Source of the DNA: CAIVAT01 sp037133475
GTDB taxonomy: Bacteria; Bacteroidota; Bacteroidia; Bacteroidales; FEN-979
Assembly: GCA_037133475.1 (NCBI GenBank)
Contig: JBAXOB010000009.1
Coordinates: 43,336 to 107,335, forward strand
Direction: 5' to 3'
Length of the DNA stretch: 64,000 bases
Under the pieces are notes generated by a model, which worked only from the letters and a program-made list of their open reading frames with translations, was not told where the DNA came from and searched no databases. Made by a program: the position numbers and the translations under genes. This document shows positions 34,709 through 44,071 of the stretch, piece by piece; positions within the stretch are counted from its first letter, which is position 1; every line of letters starts with the position of its first letter.

Positions 34709-37132
34709 TTATTCAAAAACAATATTCTTTGCCATAAAAGCATTGCTGAGACGCAGCATCGCTTCACTTTTCACCTTGTCGGTAGTGCTTATTGTACACC
34801 AGAAACGTACTGTTATCGCACAGGTTCCCGGGGTTACCCTGTTGTAGAGGATAACAGGTTTTTTGTGTGAAAGAACCTCCGGAATGTGTTTAATGGTATC
34901 GTTGATCACCTCGTTAATTACATTGGCATCCAGCTCTGTTCCCGACACGGAGAACCAGATCACCACTCTTTTCTGATCGTTGCTGAAGGTCCAGTTTACA
35001 ATATTTTGCGACAGGATAGGCCCGTTCGGAATGATTACATCTGCGCCATCAGCCGTATTCAGCGTAACCGCCCTCAACCCGATTTCCTTCACTTTTCCTG
35101 CCTGCCCGTTTACCTCGATTTCATCGCCAATCTTCAGGGAACCATCGAAAATCAGGATAATGCCGGAGACAAAATTGTTCACCATGTTTTGCAAGCCCAT
35201 CCCGATACCTACCCCTAAAGCCCCTATGATGATGGTCAGTTTGTCGAGCGGCAATCCCGATGCTGCAATGGCCAGCAGGTACCCTGCAATCAGTATCAGC
35301 AGCTTGGTGATGAGCAACCGGGAGTGTTTCGATTTTGAGACGGATATTGTATCCTCCGTTTCGATGCCTGTTTCTCCAAAAACAAAGCCAACCAGCCGTT
35401 GCAAAATCTGTGCTGCCCAGATAATAACGAAAAAGAGCAGCACACTGATCCATCTGTAGGAGATGCTTCCAATGACCCTGGTGGTTGTGAGAAAATTCAC
35501 CACGTTGTTGCTGATGTTATGGTATATGGATAAATTCGAGGTAAGCATGATGAGCCACAGGACCAGCGCTACGATCAGCAATGGTTTTTTGATCTTTTTC
35601 ACCACCAGGGAACAGTCAAACGGCCTGTCATCTCCCTTTTTCATCCGGCTGCTCTGCACCTGGAGCAAGATAAATTCAATAACCGCATCGATAAAAACAG
35701 GCAATACAACCGCCTGTGTAATGGCAAAAACACCGGCTATGCCAAAGATTCCCGAAAGGGAGAACCGTCCGAAAAGATTGCAGACAACCCCAAGCCCCGA
35801 CAAAATAACCGCTAACACTGCGGCCCATTTGATCCATTTGTAATAGGGCATTTGTGCATTCAGATTTCTTTTGAAATAGACGATGAACACGATGGTGCCT
35901 GCATGCAGGGCAAGCAGCCATATTCTGGCAGCCAGTGTCGGTATGATTAACAGGTAGGTAAGGATGCCGGCTATAAACAGAATCACCATTGCCAGCCATC
36001 CGAAAAGGAAGGCACGGTCCCTTAATTTTAGAAAAATCAAGGTGGATACCAGGAGCAACAGCGAATATTCAACAGCTATATACGACGTAGGTGCGTAGGC
36101 GTCGAAAAAAGGCATCAGGCTCAGCAATAACAAAAAGAGGGATAACACGGGATAGGTGGCAAGGTATTGAATCTTTAAAAAACTGAATGTCTCATTTTGT
36201 TTTCTGAGGCCTTTGAGGAGTTTCCGTTTAAAAAACATCCAGACCAGAAGCAGGGCACCCAGAAAAAGGACAATATTGCGTTCGTTCGATGTCTGGCTGA
36301 AATAGTATCCGATTGCTTTTTGTTCACTGCTCAGGAGGCTTTGCATCTTTTGCGATTTGTCATCATTTGCGGCCTTTTGCCATATGCAATTTATCTCGGG
36401 TCCGAAGAGCTTTGATTCGGTTCTGTCCAACCTCCTGTCCATCGTATTGAGAATGGAGGAGAGCGTCAATGAATTTTCAGCTGCCTGGACCTTCAGTGCA
36501 TTGAGGCTGTCGATACTGGTTTTTGTAATGGAATCGGTCCTGGCCCATTTTTTTTCCAAACGGATCAGCTTTTCGTCAAATGTAATCCGAAGGGTGTCCT
36601 GGGCATACAGCTTGCGAAAAACAGTATCGGATAATACGGTTTTCAGCAGGAGCTTTGCATGATACACCCGTTGATGCATCAGGGTAAGACGTGCCTGGAT
36701 CTGGCTGTTCTCCTTATCCAGCGCTGTCGCAAAACTTTGATACAGGTAGAGATTTTTTATATTGATCACCGAATTGCGCCCCTTCACATTTTGACGAATA
36801 AGGGCGATATCTTCCGACAATTCATCAAGCTTCCTGCCCACGCTCACCACTTCAAAACTCAGGTTTGCGCTGTCGCGGATGGAATTCAGGTTGTCATTGA
36901 CCCTTTCAATGCTCATCAAGTAATCGCCCAGCGTAATGGTATCCTCCGCCATGAACATTTTATTGTGCACCCTTTTGGCCGATGCGGTATCTGCACTACC
37001 CGGTATTTTCGCCGTAATTGCGGCATGACCCGGTTGTTTCCTTCCCGGTGATGAAGGGCTTCCCTGTTTGGATTGGGCGAAAATGGCGGTGCCCATGAAG
37101 ATAAAGCTGCAGAAAATAACTAATTGCCTCAT
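34709..37132 (-). CDS. large MscS-family mechanosensitive channel
   Basis: An 807-aa inner-membrane protein with a signal peptide (MRQLVIFCSFIFMGTAIFAQ), a periplasmic helical domain of about 230 residues, about ten TM helices, and the MscS pore and beta domain: GALGVGIGMGLQNMVNNFVS (TM3 pore helix, Gly/Ala-rich), then FDGSLKIGDEIEVNGQAG. The architecture is that of MscK/MscM/YbiO-type large homologues, which release solutes on hypo-osmotic shock. It is monocistronic and divergent from the radical SAM gene. Confidence 0.9.
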   Translation of the reverse strand: MRQLVIFCSFIFMGTAIFAQSKQGSPSSPGRKQPGHAAITAKIPGSADTASAKRVHNKMFMAEDTITLGDYLMSIERVNDNLNSIRDSANLSFEVVSVGRKLDELSEDIALIRQNVKGRNSVINIKNLYLYQSFATALDKENSQIQARLTLMHQRVYHAKLLLKTVLSDTVFRKLYAQDTLRITFDEKLIRLEKKWARTDSITKTSIDSLNALKVQAAENSLTLSSILNTMDRRLDRTESKLFGPEINCIWQKAANDDKSQKMQSLLSSEQKAIGYYFSQTSNERNIVLFLGALLLVWMFFKRKLLKGLRKQNETFSFLKIQYLATYPVLSLFLLLLSLMPFFDAYAPTSYIAVEYSLLLLVSTLIFLKLRDRAFLFGWLAMVILFIAGILTYLLIIPTLAARIWLLALHAGTIVFIVYFKRNLNAQMPYYKWIKWAAVLAVILSGLGVVCNLFGRFSLSGIFGIAGVFAITQAVVLPVFIDAVIEFILLQVQSSRMKKGDDRPFDCSLVVKKIKKPLLIVALVLWLIMLTSNLSIYHNISNNVVNFLTTTRVIGSISYRWISVLLFFVIIWAAQILQRLVGFVFGETGIETEDTISVSKSKHSRLLITKLLILIAGYLLAIAASGLPLDKLTIIIGALGVGIGMGLQNMVNNFVSGIILIFDGSLKIGDEIEVNGQAGKVKEIGLRAVTLNTADGADVIIPNGPILSQNIVNWTFSNDQKRVVIWFSVSGTELDANVINEVINDTIKHIPEVLSHKKPVILYNRVTPGTCAITVRFWCTISTTDKVKSEAMLRLSNAFMAKNIVFE

Positions 37133-37507
37133 ATGATACTATTTATATTATCAGGCCGGATGGGTCGTCACCCCGCTGTTCATGGTTCGAATGAACACAG
37201 GACCCACGGGCATTTCAGGGTATACAAAAATACTTTATTCTCCCGATAATTTTTCCTGTTTCCTTCAAGGGCGGCTTGTTTGTAACCTGTTTCATCCTCA
37301 AGGCCATGACCGGGAAACAGGATGCAACCGGCAGCCTGTGTGCCCGGGCAATGACCTACCCTCCCCGGTGACAGGGCCGGAGATCCAACTGGATATCTGT
37401 TTCATTATGAAATGTTTCGCCTTTTTAGGTAAAATTATTAAATAAACTTCCTTACATATGTATTTATTGATATATTTGCCGGGTTAACCTTTTTAATCCA
37501 TATTGTT
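37133..37507. other. 375-bp divergent intergenic region
   Basis: It lies between the MscS gene (minus) and the radical SAM gene (plus). The right end is very A+T-rich and holds the -7 element at 37471-37478. No coding sequence is supported; the 87-codon frame at 37182-37445 has no recognisable features. Confidence 0.5.
37471..37478 (+). promoter_or_regulatory. -7 promoter element of the B12/radical SAM gene
   Basis: TATATTTG matches TAnnTTTG exactly and lies 29 nt before the TTG start at 37508, leaving a short leader. No clear TTTG is seen at -33. Confidence 0.45.
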
Positions 37508-39154
37508 TTGTCAACCGGCATTGGGATAATCGCTCCATTCTATGATAGTTACCAGTACCAGGATGAATTTCATCTGCGGTTCAGGGCTAACGACAGGCAA
37601 TTTACCATGGCTGCCTTCCATGAGCTTGCGCAAAAAAGGTATGCACCCGGTAAATTGTCCAGGGGTTTCTCCTATGAAGATGATCTTCCTTCAGCCGGTT
37701 ATTACCTGGAGGGGCTGATGCACCAGGAGGGTTACGATGCATTCCTGACCAGCCGGTATGACCAGGAGACCCTTCAAAGCGTAGCAGAACTGGATCCGAT
37801 CGCCATTCTCGTATCCACGACCATGGTTTTGAGCGTGGAGGGATTGATCCGCATTTTCACCGCGATCCGAAAGGCAATGCCGGGAATTCCCATTATTGCC
37901 GGCGGGGTATTCATATGGAAAAACTATCTTAGTTATACGCGTTACCCCGATGCGGAATCTCCCTGGGATCAGCTCTTCGACTCAAAATTTTCATCCCTTG
38001 ATGCTGATATCCTCGTCGCGGCACCGCACGGACGGAGTTCCCTGCTGCAGGTCCTGGAAGAGGTGAAAAAAGGAAACAGGGGCTCCTTCGATGATATTCC
38101 CAACCTTGTCATGCCGCGCAACGGTAAATTTTTCTTCACACGGAGGGAAGAGGAACTTGTTGATTACAATGAAGATTTCACACGGTGGGACCTGGTTGAA
38201 AGGATTGTACATAAGATTCCTCTGCGAACCTCCATCGGATGCCCGTACCGCTGTGTTTATTGTGATTTCAACAAGCTTCATCCGAAAGTATTCCTGCGTT
38301 CCCCCGAAAGCATTGCAAGGGAGCTGCGGCTTGCACACGATCGTTTCGGCAGGAGCCCCGCCATCGTTCATTTTTCCGACGACAACGTGTTTATTAACAG
38401 GAAAAGAGTTCATGACATCTGCAATGTTGTCATGAAATCGGGATTCAGAAAGTGGATGGCTTTTATCAGGGCGAATGATTATACGGAAGAGGAATACAAC
38501 CTGATGGAACATTCCGGGTTGATGCTGGCCTTTATTGGTGTCGAGTCGGGCGACCAGGGCCAGCTCGACAGGATGAAAAAGCAACAGGATGTTTTGAAAT
38601 TAAAAAGAACCATCGAGCATCTTGATGCACATTTCATCAGCACCTTCAACACCTTCATCGTAGGTTACCCGGGCGAAACAAAAGAGACCCTCCAGAACAC
38701 GATCCGGTTTCTGAATGAGCTTTCGATGACTCACCTGACAGCCAGTTACGAAGTATTCCTGCTCAGGATACATCCGCTTACCGACCTGACAGAAGCCGGC
38801 AACAGGGCAAAATGGGGACTGAAGGGGTTCAATGATAACTGGTCACACAATACCATGAACAAGGATGAAGCCCTGTCGGGCCTGTATAACCTTTTTAAGG
38901 AGGTCCATAATGTTCCTTACCATTATGCCGAAGAGAGCCATTTTTTCAACAGGACAAAATACAGTTTCGACGAAAGGAGATCCTTTTTCAGGTTCAGGCA
39001 TCAGCTGACGATTAAACTCATAGAACATGCGCCATGGCTGGAGGTCGAAAATGTGCTGAAAGAGATGGCGCTCAGTCTCAACCTGCCTGTTGACGGTCTT
39101 GACGGATCGTTGCGCGACGAGATCATCCGGCCTTTGGGGATCGGTCGTTTCTGA
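37508..39154 (+). CDS. B12-binding-domain radical SAM protein
   Basis: A 548-aa protein. Residues 1-190 form a Rossmann-like cobalamin-binding domain (AILVSTTMVLS, PIIAGGVFIW). Residues 235-470 form a radical SAM TIM barrel with GCPYRCVYCDF (Cys245, Cys249, Cys252) and VESGDQGQLDRM. The C-terminal domain of about 80 residues is unassigned. Such enzymes methylate or rearrange unactivated carbons; the substrate is unknown. The start is TTG, since no in-frame ATG lies upstream within the leader and the promoter is close. It is monocistronic. Confidence 0.85.
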   Translation: MSTGIGIIAPFYDSYQYQDEFHLRFRANDRQFTMAAFHELAQKRYAPGKLSRGFSYEDDLPSAGYYLEGLMHQEGYDAFLTSRYDQETLQSVAELDPIAILVSTTMVLSVEGLIRIFTAIRKAMPGIPIIAGGVFIWKNYLSYTRYPDAESPWDQLFDSKFSSLDADILVAAPHGRSSLLQVLEEVKKGNRGSFDDIPNLVMPRNGKFFFTRREEELVDYNEDFTRWDLVERIVHKIPLRTSIGCPYRCVYCDFNKLHPKVFLRSPESIARELRLAHDRFGRSPAIVHFSDDNVFINRKRVHDICNVVMKSGFRKWMAFIRANDYTEEEYNLMEHSGLMLAFIGVESGDQGQLDRMKKQQDVLKLKRTIEHLDAHFISTFNTFIVGYPGETKETLQNTIRFLNELSMTHLTASYEVFLLRIHPLTDLTEAGNRAKWGLKGFNDNWSHNTMNKDEALSGLYNLFKEVHNVPYHYAEESHFFNRTKYSFDERRSFFRFRHQLTIKLIEHAPWLEVENVLKEMALSLNLPVDGLDGSLRDEIIRPLGIGRF

Positions 39155-39488
39155 TTCATTGAACAGCGCCGTTGTCAGATGAATTTTCTTTTGCCCTGGC
39201 AGGTTAGCTCCTTTATTAAACCCGTATGATTTCACCGGGAAAAGAGTGATCTTACGAAAGTAACCTTACCCCGGATGGGCCTGGCCAGGCAGAACATGAC
39301 CTCACTTAACTGGGGATAACTGTATTTGTGACCCATCATTCAAAATTATCGGCACAGTAAGGCGACAGCGGATTTCCCTGGAAATATTGAATGCAGCACG
39401 ATCATGGCAATTCATTGATCCGCAAAAAAAAGGTTTGTTTTTTGTCACAAAATGCCGATAATTTTGACATAGTAATAAACCATCGCTG
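39155..39488 (+). other. 334-bp intergenic region upstream of the ECF sigma gene
   Basis: No gene is recognised. The 3' end carries the promoter at 39434-39466. Confidence 0.5.
39434..39466 (+). promoter_or_regulatory. Bacteroidota promoter of the ECF sigma/anti-sigma operon
   Basis: TTTG (39434-39437), a 21-nt spacer, then TAATTTTG (39459-39466): both elements match the consensus. The start codon TTG at 39489 follows 22 nt later. Another TTTG at 39441-39444 is too close to serve as -33. Confidence 0.55.
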
Positions 39489-39974
39489 TTGACCGATTTC
39501 CAGAACATATACAATGGGAACTATCCTAAATTGTTCCGGGTTGCCGTGAAGATGGTTGGCAACAGGGATGCAGCCGGGGACATCGTGCATGACGTGTTTG
39601 TTAAATATTATGAACGGGCAATGGAAGGGCATCTGATCCTTTATCCCTCCAGCTGGCTCTACAGGGTGATGATTAATAAATGCATGGACTTCCTTAAACA
39701 GTCAACAAAGTTTCAAACGATCCGTCCTTCCGACCATGAAAGAGCGGATGACCAGGATGACCTGAAAGAACAGAGGGTTGCCATGGTTCATGCAGCCTTA
39801 TCAGCGCTTAACCCAAACGAGAGGGCACTCATGGCTCTGTACAGTGAAGGGATGTCGTACAGGGAAATTGCCGAATCGTGCGGCATGCGCTTTTCCTCTG
39901 TAGGAAAAACACTTTCAAGGACACTGGAAAAACTGGAGAACGAACTGAAAAAACAAAAGTATGAGCTGTATTAA
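39489..39974 (+). CDS. ECF-type RNA polymerase sigma factor
   Basis: A 161-aa protein with a sigma-70 region 2 (DAAGDIVHDVFVKYYERAME, then PSSWLYRVMINKCMDFLK) and region 4 (LNPNERALMALYSEGMSYRE, IAESCGMRFSSVGKTLSRTL) and no region 1 or 3, as in ECF sigmas. The TTG start at 39489 is supported by the promoter just upstream. It overlaps the anti-sigma gene by 14 nt, the classic sigma/anti-sigma arrangement. Confidence 0.9.
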   Translation: MTDFQNIYNGNYPKLFRVAVKMVGNRDAAGDIVHDVFVKYYERAMEGHLILYPSSWLYRVMINKCMDFLKQSTKFQTIRPSDHERADDQDDLKEQRVAMVHAALSALNPNERALMALYSEGMSYREIAESCGMRFSSVGKTLSRTLEKLENELKKQKYELY

Positions 39975-40416
39975 ACCGGTCGTAATCCGGAAATATATTG
40001 ACAAGGCTGCCTCAGCGAAAGAAATCGAAACCGTCGTAAAGCACCTGGCGGCATGCCGGGAATGTGCCGCGCGGGTCAATGAACTGCAGCGCCAGGCCGA
40101 ACTGGTAAAGAATACTATGAATATCCTGGCGGAGGATGAGGTTGCTGTTCCCGGTTTCATTGCCCCCGTGCGAATATCCAGGAGCCTGGCAGCACCCCGC
40201 AGGAACAGGTATGCTTTAAGTTTCATGGCAGCCTCCGTGCTGCTCTGCCTGGTGATGGCGGTCGTGTTTACCCTGAGAACTCCGGCACAACAGCAGATCG
40301 TCGTCGTGCATACCGCCGACCGGGAGATCAATGCCAACCAGACCGTCACAAAGCAACAAATGGTGATCAATGTTATTGACGCAAACAGGAAAGTAACCTC
40401 ATACCCCTTAAAATAA
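39961..40416 (+). CDS. zinc-finger (ZAS) anti-sigma factor
   Basis: A 151-aa protein. The N-terminal ZAS motif HLAACRECAARV (HxxxCxxC) would bind the sigma factor. One TM (ALSFMAASVLLCLVMAVVF, about residues 87-105) and a short periplasmic tail follow. It should hold the preceding ECF sigma at the membrane until a signal arrives. Confidence 0.88.
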   Translation: MSCIKPVVIRKYIDKAASAKEIETVVKHLAACRECAARVNELQRQAELVKNTMNILAEDEVAVPGFIAPVRISRSLAAPRRNRYALSFMAASVLLCLVMAVVFTLRTPAQQQIVVVHTADREINANQTVTKQQMVINVIDANRKVTSYPLK

Positions 40417-40456
40417 CAGTTCAAAACATCTTTGACAAATCTTTACTTATAAAGCC

Positions 40457-41731
40457 ATGAAAAGAACAGCCTCACTCCTCATCATTTCATTGTTTGTAAT
40501 GTCGATGTATGGACAAAAACTCCTGGACATTTATAAAAAAGGAACCGTCCGGCTGGTTCCTGATACCGAATATGGAAAAGGGAACGACTGGAACAACGTT
40601 TTCAAAACCTGGTACGACACCATCTACAGCACCCCGATGGGCAGCCGCAAATCCCTTGTCATCATGCCCGACGGCTCAGTGGTTGTAAATCACCGTTACA
40701 GAAATTATTATTCAAGGTTCTCCCCTTCCGGCAGGTTTGAGAAGGAATTTAGCATAACCAGTCAGAAGGGGCTCACCATCAGGGAAACAACCGAAATTGA
40801 AGGGGTCATCAACAATACATTTTTTACTGTGCCTGATAACAGTGGGAATGCGCTTTGCTTTGATTTCACTGGGCGGTATGTTAAAACACTGAAGCTTGAT
40901 TATATGGTCAGCCAGATGATTCCCTTGTCGAATGATAAATTAGCGGTAGTCGGCTGGGTCATCAGGAAAAAATCCTTTTGTGATTTTGTTGCCATCGTAA
41001 ATTATACCGATAATGTGCAGAAGATCATCTGGCAAAATAATACCGACAAATGTGAGACCGACAACAACTGCAAACTCTTTAACTATTCGTATAGCTTTAA
41101 AAACGGGAAGAGCATTTCCCTTTCCACGATGCCCTATCTGAATTCGGCGGGTCTCTCCTCTCCGCCCAGGATTGCGTGTGTGTCGGACAGGCTCATCGTT
41201 TCTATTCCCGGTACGGGCGAAATCCTCACCTACACCATTACTGGGGAATTGATTTCCAAAAGCCGGATAAACTGGGTGCAGGGCAGCATTTCGGTGGATG
41301 AACAGAAAGAGATCCAGCAAACCGCCATCGACAACTACAAGCACAGGAATATCCCGGTAAGTTCAGGGCTTGCATCTGCCGGTGAACTTAAAGAGGCCGA
41401 CAATCATATCCTTCAGCAGATGCAAGCCGACCTGGGAAAGATCACAAAGCCCATCCCCGTTCCTGCCTTCTCAACCATCATAAAGGATTCCGATGGCAAC
41501 CTCCTCTATTTTGAATTTCCGAAGAAGGAGAACGCCAATAAATTCAATGTCTGGGTTTTTGAAAAGAAAGGAAGTTTCGTTTGTCAAAGCAGTTTCACAT
41601 GCGAGGATTATGACCTGAATATCAATCCGTCAAAGATGATCTTCCGGGATGGTTATATTTATGGTCTCCAGGTGCTGAAAAAGGCCCCCGGCGTGCCCTT
41701 AAGGCTGGTTAGATTCAAAGTTAGCAATTAA
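40457..41731 (+). CDS. exported 6-bladed beta-propeller-type protein
   Basis: A 424-aa protein with a signal peptide (MKRTASLLIISLFVMSMYG). Repeated strands of propeller type occur (LVIMPDGSVVVNHRYRNY, YFSPSGRFEKEF-like blade, CFDFTGRYVKTL), resembling the Bacteroidota 6-bladed/NHL-like family. It starts 40 nt after the anti-sigma gene and is likely under the ECF sigma or co-transcribed with it. The ligand is unknown. Confidence 0.72.
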   Translation: MKRTASLLIISLFVMSMYGQKLLDIYKKGTVRLVPDTEYGKGNDWNNVFKTWYDTIYSTPMGSRKSLVIMPDGSVVVNHRYRNYYSRFSPSGRFEKEFSITSQKGLTIRETTEIEGVINNTFFTVPDNSGNALCFDFTGRYVKTLKLDYMVSQMIPLSNDKLAVVGWVIRKKSFCDFVAIVNYTDNVQKIIWQNNTDKCETDNNCKLFNYSYSFKNGKSISLSTMPYLNSAGLSSPPRIACVSDRLIVSIPGTGEILTYTITGELISKSRINWVQGSISVDEQKEIQQTAIDNYKHRNIPVSSGLASAGELKEADNHILQQMQADLGKITKPIPVPAFSTIIKDSDGNLLYFEFPKKENANKFNVWVFEKKGSFVCQSSFTCEDYDLNINPSKMIFRDGYIYGLQVLKKAPGVPLRLVRFKVSN

Positions 41732-41941
41732 TCCCTGATTTCTGATGATCAGACGGTTTTCCATCACAGGGGGCTGTCCGGTGCAATAACGCTCCCTTTT
41801 CCAGCCGCTGCGCGAACAAATCCATCCCGGGTTCTGTAAGTCCCGAAATTTGTTACGGCAGCAATCGGCCGACCGGCCAGAATTACCATCCTCATTTACA
41901 GGCATTTGTTAATTCATCGGTAAAAAACCGGGAATTTTTAA

Positions 41942-41949
41942 TAGGTTTG
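41942..41949 (+). promoter_or_regulatory. -7 element of the terpenoid-type operon
   Basis: TAGGTTTG matches TAnnTTTG and lies 31 nt before the ATG at 41981. No matching -33 is obvious. Confidence 0.4.
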
Positions 41950-41980
41950 CCGGAAATCAACGGTTCATACCTTGTCATTC

Positions 41981-42814
41981 ATGCATGAAAAATTAATCCT
42001 CTTTTGCAACTGCCAGGCACGTAACGATAAGCCAGCATGGGCCGGGGCAGCCGCGATCGTTGAAATGTATCATGATATTCAACTTGTTACACTTACCGAC
42101 CTGTGCGGATTATCTGCAACCGATCCCGGTAAGTTACTTCAGCTGATCGATCATGCCGGGCAGGTATTGCTGGTCGCATGTTACCCGCGCGCGGTGAGCC
42201 TGTTGTTGCATTCTGCCGGAATTCAGAACAGGGAAAAAATCCGGTTTTTCAACCTGCTCGAAGAAGAGCCGGCAAGTCTTAAACCGGTCATCGGGGAATT
42301 CAGGGAGGAGATCCTGACCATTTCTGAAAACCAGGTTATGGCCGTGGATGCCGGCAAGCCCGGGAAAACAGAGATCCAAAGCGACCCTTCATGGCCTGCA
42401 TGGTACCCGGTGATTGACCCTGCACGGTGCAATCAATGCGGCCAGTGCGCCGATTTCTGCCTTTTCGGTGTTTACCGGAAATCAGCGGAGGGGGTGGAAG
42501 TCGTTAATCCCGGCAGCTGTAAAAACAACTGTCCCGCCTGTGCCCGGATTTGCCCGGGTGTTGCCATTGTCTTCCCTAAATATGCCGGGGGAGGCGCCAT
42601 CGGAGGGTCGGACAGCGTTGACGAAAAATCTGAAACTGCCCGTCTCAGGCAGGATACAGACGCTATTCTCGGCGATGACATCTATATGGCGCTTGAACAA
42701 CGGAAAATGAAACGGAGATCCATCATCCGCGAGGATTCCCTTCAAAAGGCAAACATGGAACGGGATCAAGCCCTTGAGCAAACCAGGGCTGCCGGGAACC
42801 ATCGCGGTTCATAA
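41981..42814 (+). CDS. 2[4Fe-4S] ferredoxin-like protein of the terpenoid operon
   Basis: Called from ATG 41981; a TTG 9 nt upstream is also possible. About residues 1-130 form an unassigned alpha/beta domain (ILFCNCQARNDK, VLLVACYPRAVSLLL). A dicluster-type region follows: DPARCNQCGQCADFCLFGVY and then CKNNCPACARICPG. These Cys patterns bind two [4Fe-4S] clusters, suggesting electron delivery to the radical SAM enzyme or to DUF116 in this operon. The C-terminus is charged and helical. It is the first gene of the operon, 60 nt before the radical SAM gene. Confidence 0.78.
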   Translation: MHEKLILFCNCQARNDKPAWAGAAAIVEMYHDIQLVTLTDLCGLSATDPGKLLQLIDHAGQVLLVACYPRAVSLLLHSAGIQNREKIRFFNLLEEEPASLKPVIGEFREEILTISENQVMAVDAGKPGKTEIQSDPSWPAWYPVIDPARCNQCGQCADFCLFGVYRKSAEGVEVVNPGSCKNNCPACARICPGVAIVFPKYAGGGAIGGSDSVDEKSETARLRQDTDAILGDDIYMALEQRKMKRRSIIREDSLQKANMERDQALEQTRAAGNHRGS

Positions 42815-42874
42815 AGATCACCCGGGAATGCTGCCGAAACCACACAAACTAAATTTTTAAACTGCTGCAAGTTC

Positions 42875-44053
42875 ATGTCAATTCTACAAAACCTGCTCCG
42901 CTCCGATTCGAAATGCATCCGGAAATTCCTGGTTAACCTTGTCTGGAAGGGATTTCTGACCTTCAACCAATTTAACAGGAGAAGAAAAAAAGGATCAGCC
43001 TTCCCGGCATTCCAGTTTATATCGGTAACGAACCAATGCAACCTGGCCTGCCAGGGGTGCTGGGTTTCACAGCAGGATGGCATCCGCCACATGGAATTTG
43101 ATATGGAAGAGGGTATTATCCGTGACAGTAACAGGCATGGTTCATGGTTTTTCGGCATTCTCGGTGGCGAACCGCTGCTGTACCCCGATCTTACCAGGCT
43201 ATTCAGCATGCACCCTCGCTCCTATTTCCAGCTCTTTACAAACGGCACGCTGTTTACCTGCAAAATAGCCGCTGAACTTCGCAAGACGGGCAATGTGACG
43301 CCACTCATCAGTTTCGAGGGCGACGAAACGGTGGCCGATACCAGGCGCGGAGGCACGGGAGTTTACAACAGGACCCTGAGGGCCATCAAATCCTCGGTGG
43401 CCAGCGGGCTTATCACCGGCGTTTCGATCAGTGTATGCAAATCGAACATCGAGATGGCCCTCTCAGACTCGTTTGTCGAAATGCTGCACGGGATGGGGGT
43501 CGTTTATTTGTGGTACTACATCTACCGCCCCGCGGGCGAAAACCCATGTTATGAACTGGCCCTGTCAGCTTCGGAAATTGAGCGTTTGCGGCGGTTCCTG
43601 GTTGAGGGCAGAAACCGTTTCCCGATGGTTATCATCGATTCCTACTGGGATGCCGACGGAAATCCCTTTTGCCCGGCGGCCGAAGGGCTCAGCCACCACA
43701 TCAACCCGGCAGGCCACATCGAACCCTGCCCGGTGATCCAGTATTCCTGTGGTAGAGCAGGAATGGAAGACCTGAAGACAACCTACGAAAATTCCGCATT
43801 CCTGCGCAGCCTGAAAGCGGGGATCCATGCGCAGACAAACGGGTGCATCCTGATGGAAAACCCGGCATGGCTGGCCGAACTGGCCGGGCAGCACCAGGCG
43901 CCCAACACATCGGGAAGGCCGGCGATGGACGAACAGTTGAAAAATGGCTGTAAGGTTTGCAGTCACGCCTCATGCCCGGTGATTCCCGAAACAAACCTGC
44001 TTTACCGGATTGCCAAGCGAAGGGCCTTTTTCGGCCTGGGGGCATATGGTTAA
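42875..44053 (+). CDS. radical SAM protein with SPASM-like C-terminal cysteines
   Basis: A 392-aa protein. CNLACQGCW (Cys55, Cys59, Cys62) ligates the SAM cluster. GGEPLLYPD is the SAM-binding GGE motif. The C-terminal cysteines (GHIEPCPVIQYSCG, NGCKVCSHASCPV) form a SPASM-like auxiliary cluster region. It has some resemblance to tailoring radical SAMs such as hopanoid HpnH but is not that family by motif. It lies 18 nt before the DUF116-synthase fusion, so it probably tailors the operon's product or its carrier. Confidence 0.8.
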   Translation: MSILQNLLRSDSKCIRKFLVNLVWKGFLTFNQFNRRRKKGSAFPAFQFISVTNQCNLACQGCWVSQQDGIRHMEFDMEEGIIRDSNRHGSWFFGILGGEPLLYPDLTRLFSMHPRSYFQLFTNGTLFTCKIAAELRKTGNVTPLISFEGDETVADTRRGGTGVYNRTLRAIKSSVASGLITGVSISVCKSNIEMALSDSFVEMLHGMGVVYLWYYIYRPAGENPCYELALSASEIERLRRFLVEGRNRFPMVIIDSYWDADGNPFCPAAEGLSHHINPAGHIEPCPVIQYSCGRAGMEDLKTTYENSAFLRSLKAGIHAQTNGCILMENPAWLAELAGQHQAPNTSGRPAMDEQLKNGCKVCSHASCPVIPETNLLYRIAKRRAFFGLGAYG

Positions 44054-44071
44054 ATGAACACAGACTGACCG

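Noticed and set aside
42875..44053. Radical SAM protein as HpnH (adenosylhopene transferase)
   Set aside because: The motif context and C-terminal cysteine clusters differ from the HpnH pattern I know; no other hopanoid-tailoring gene is present.
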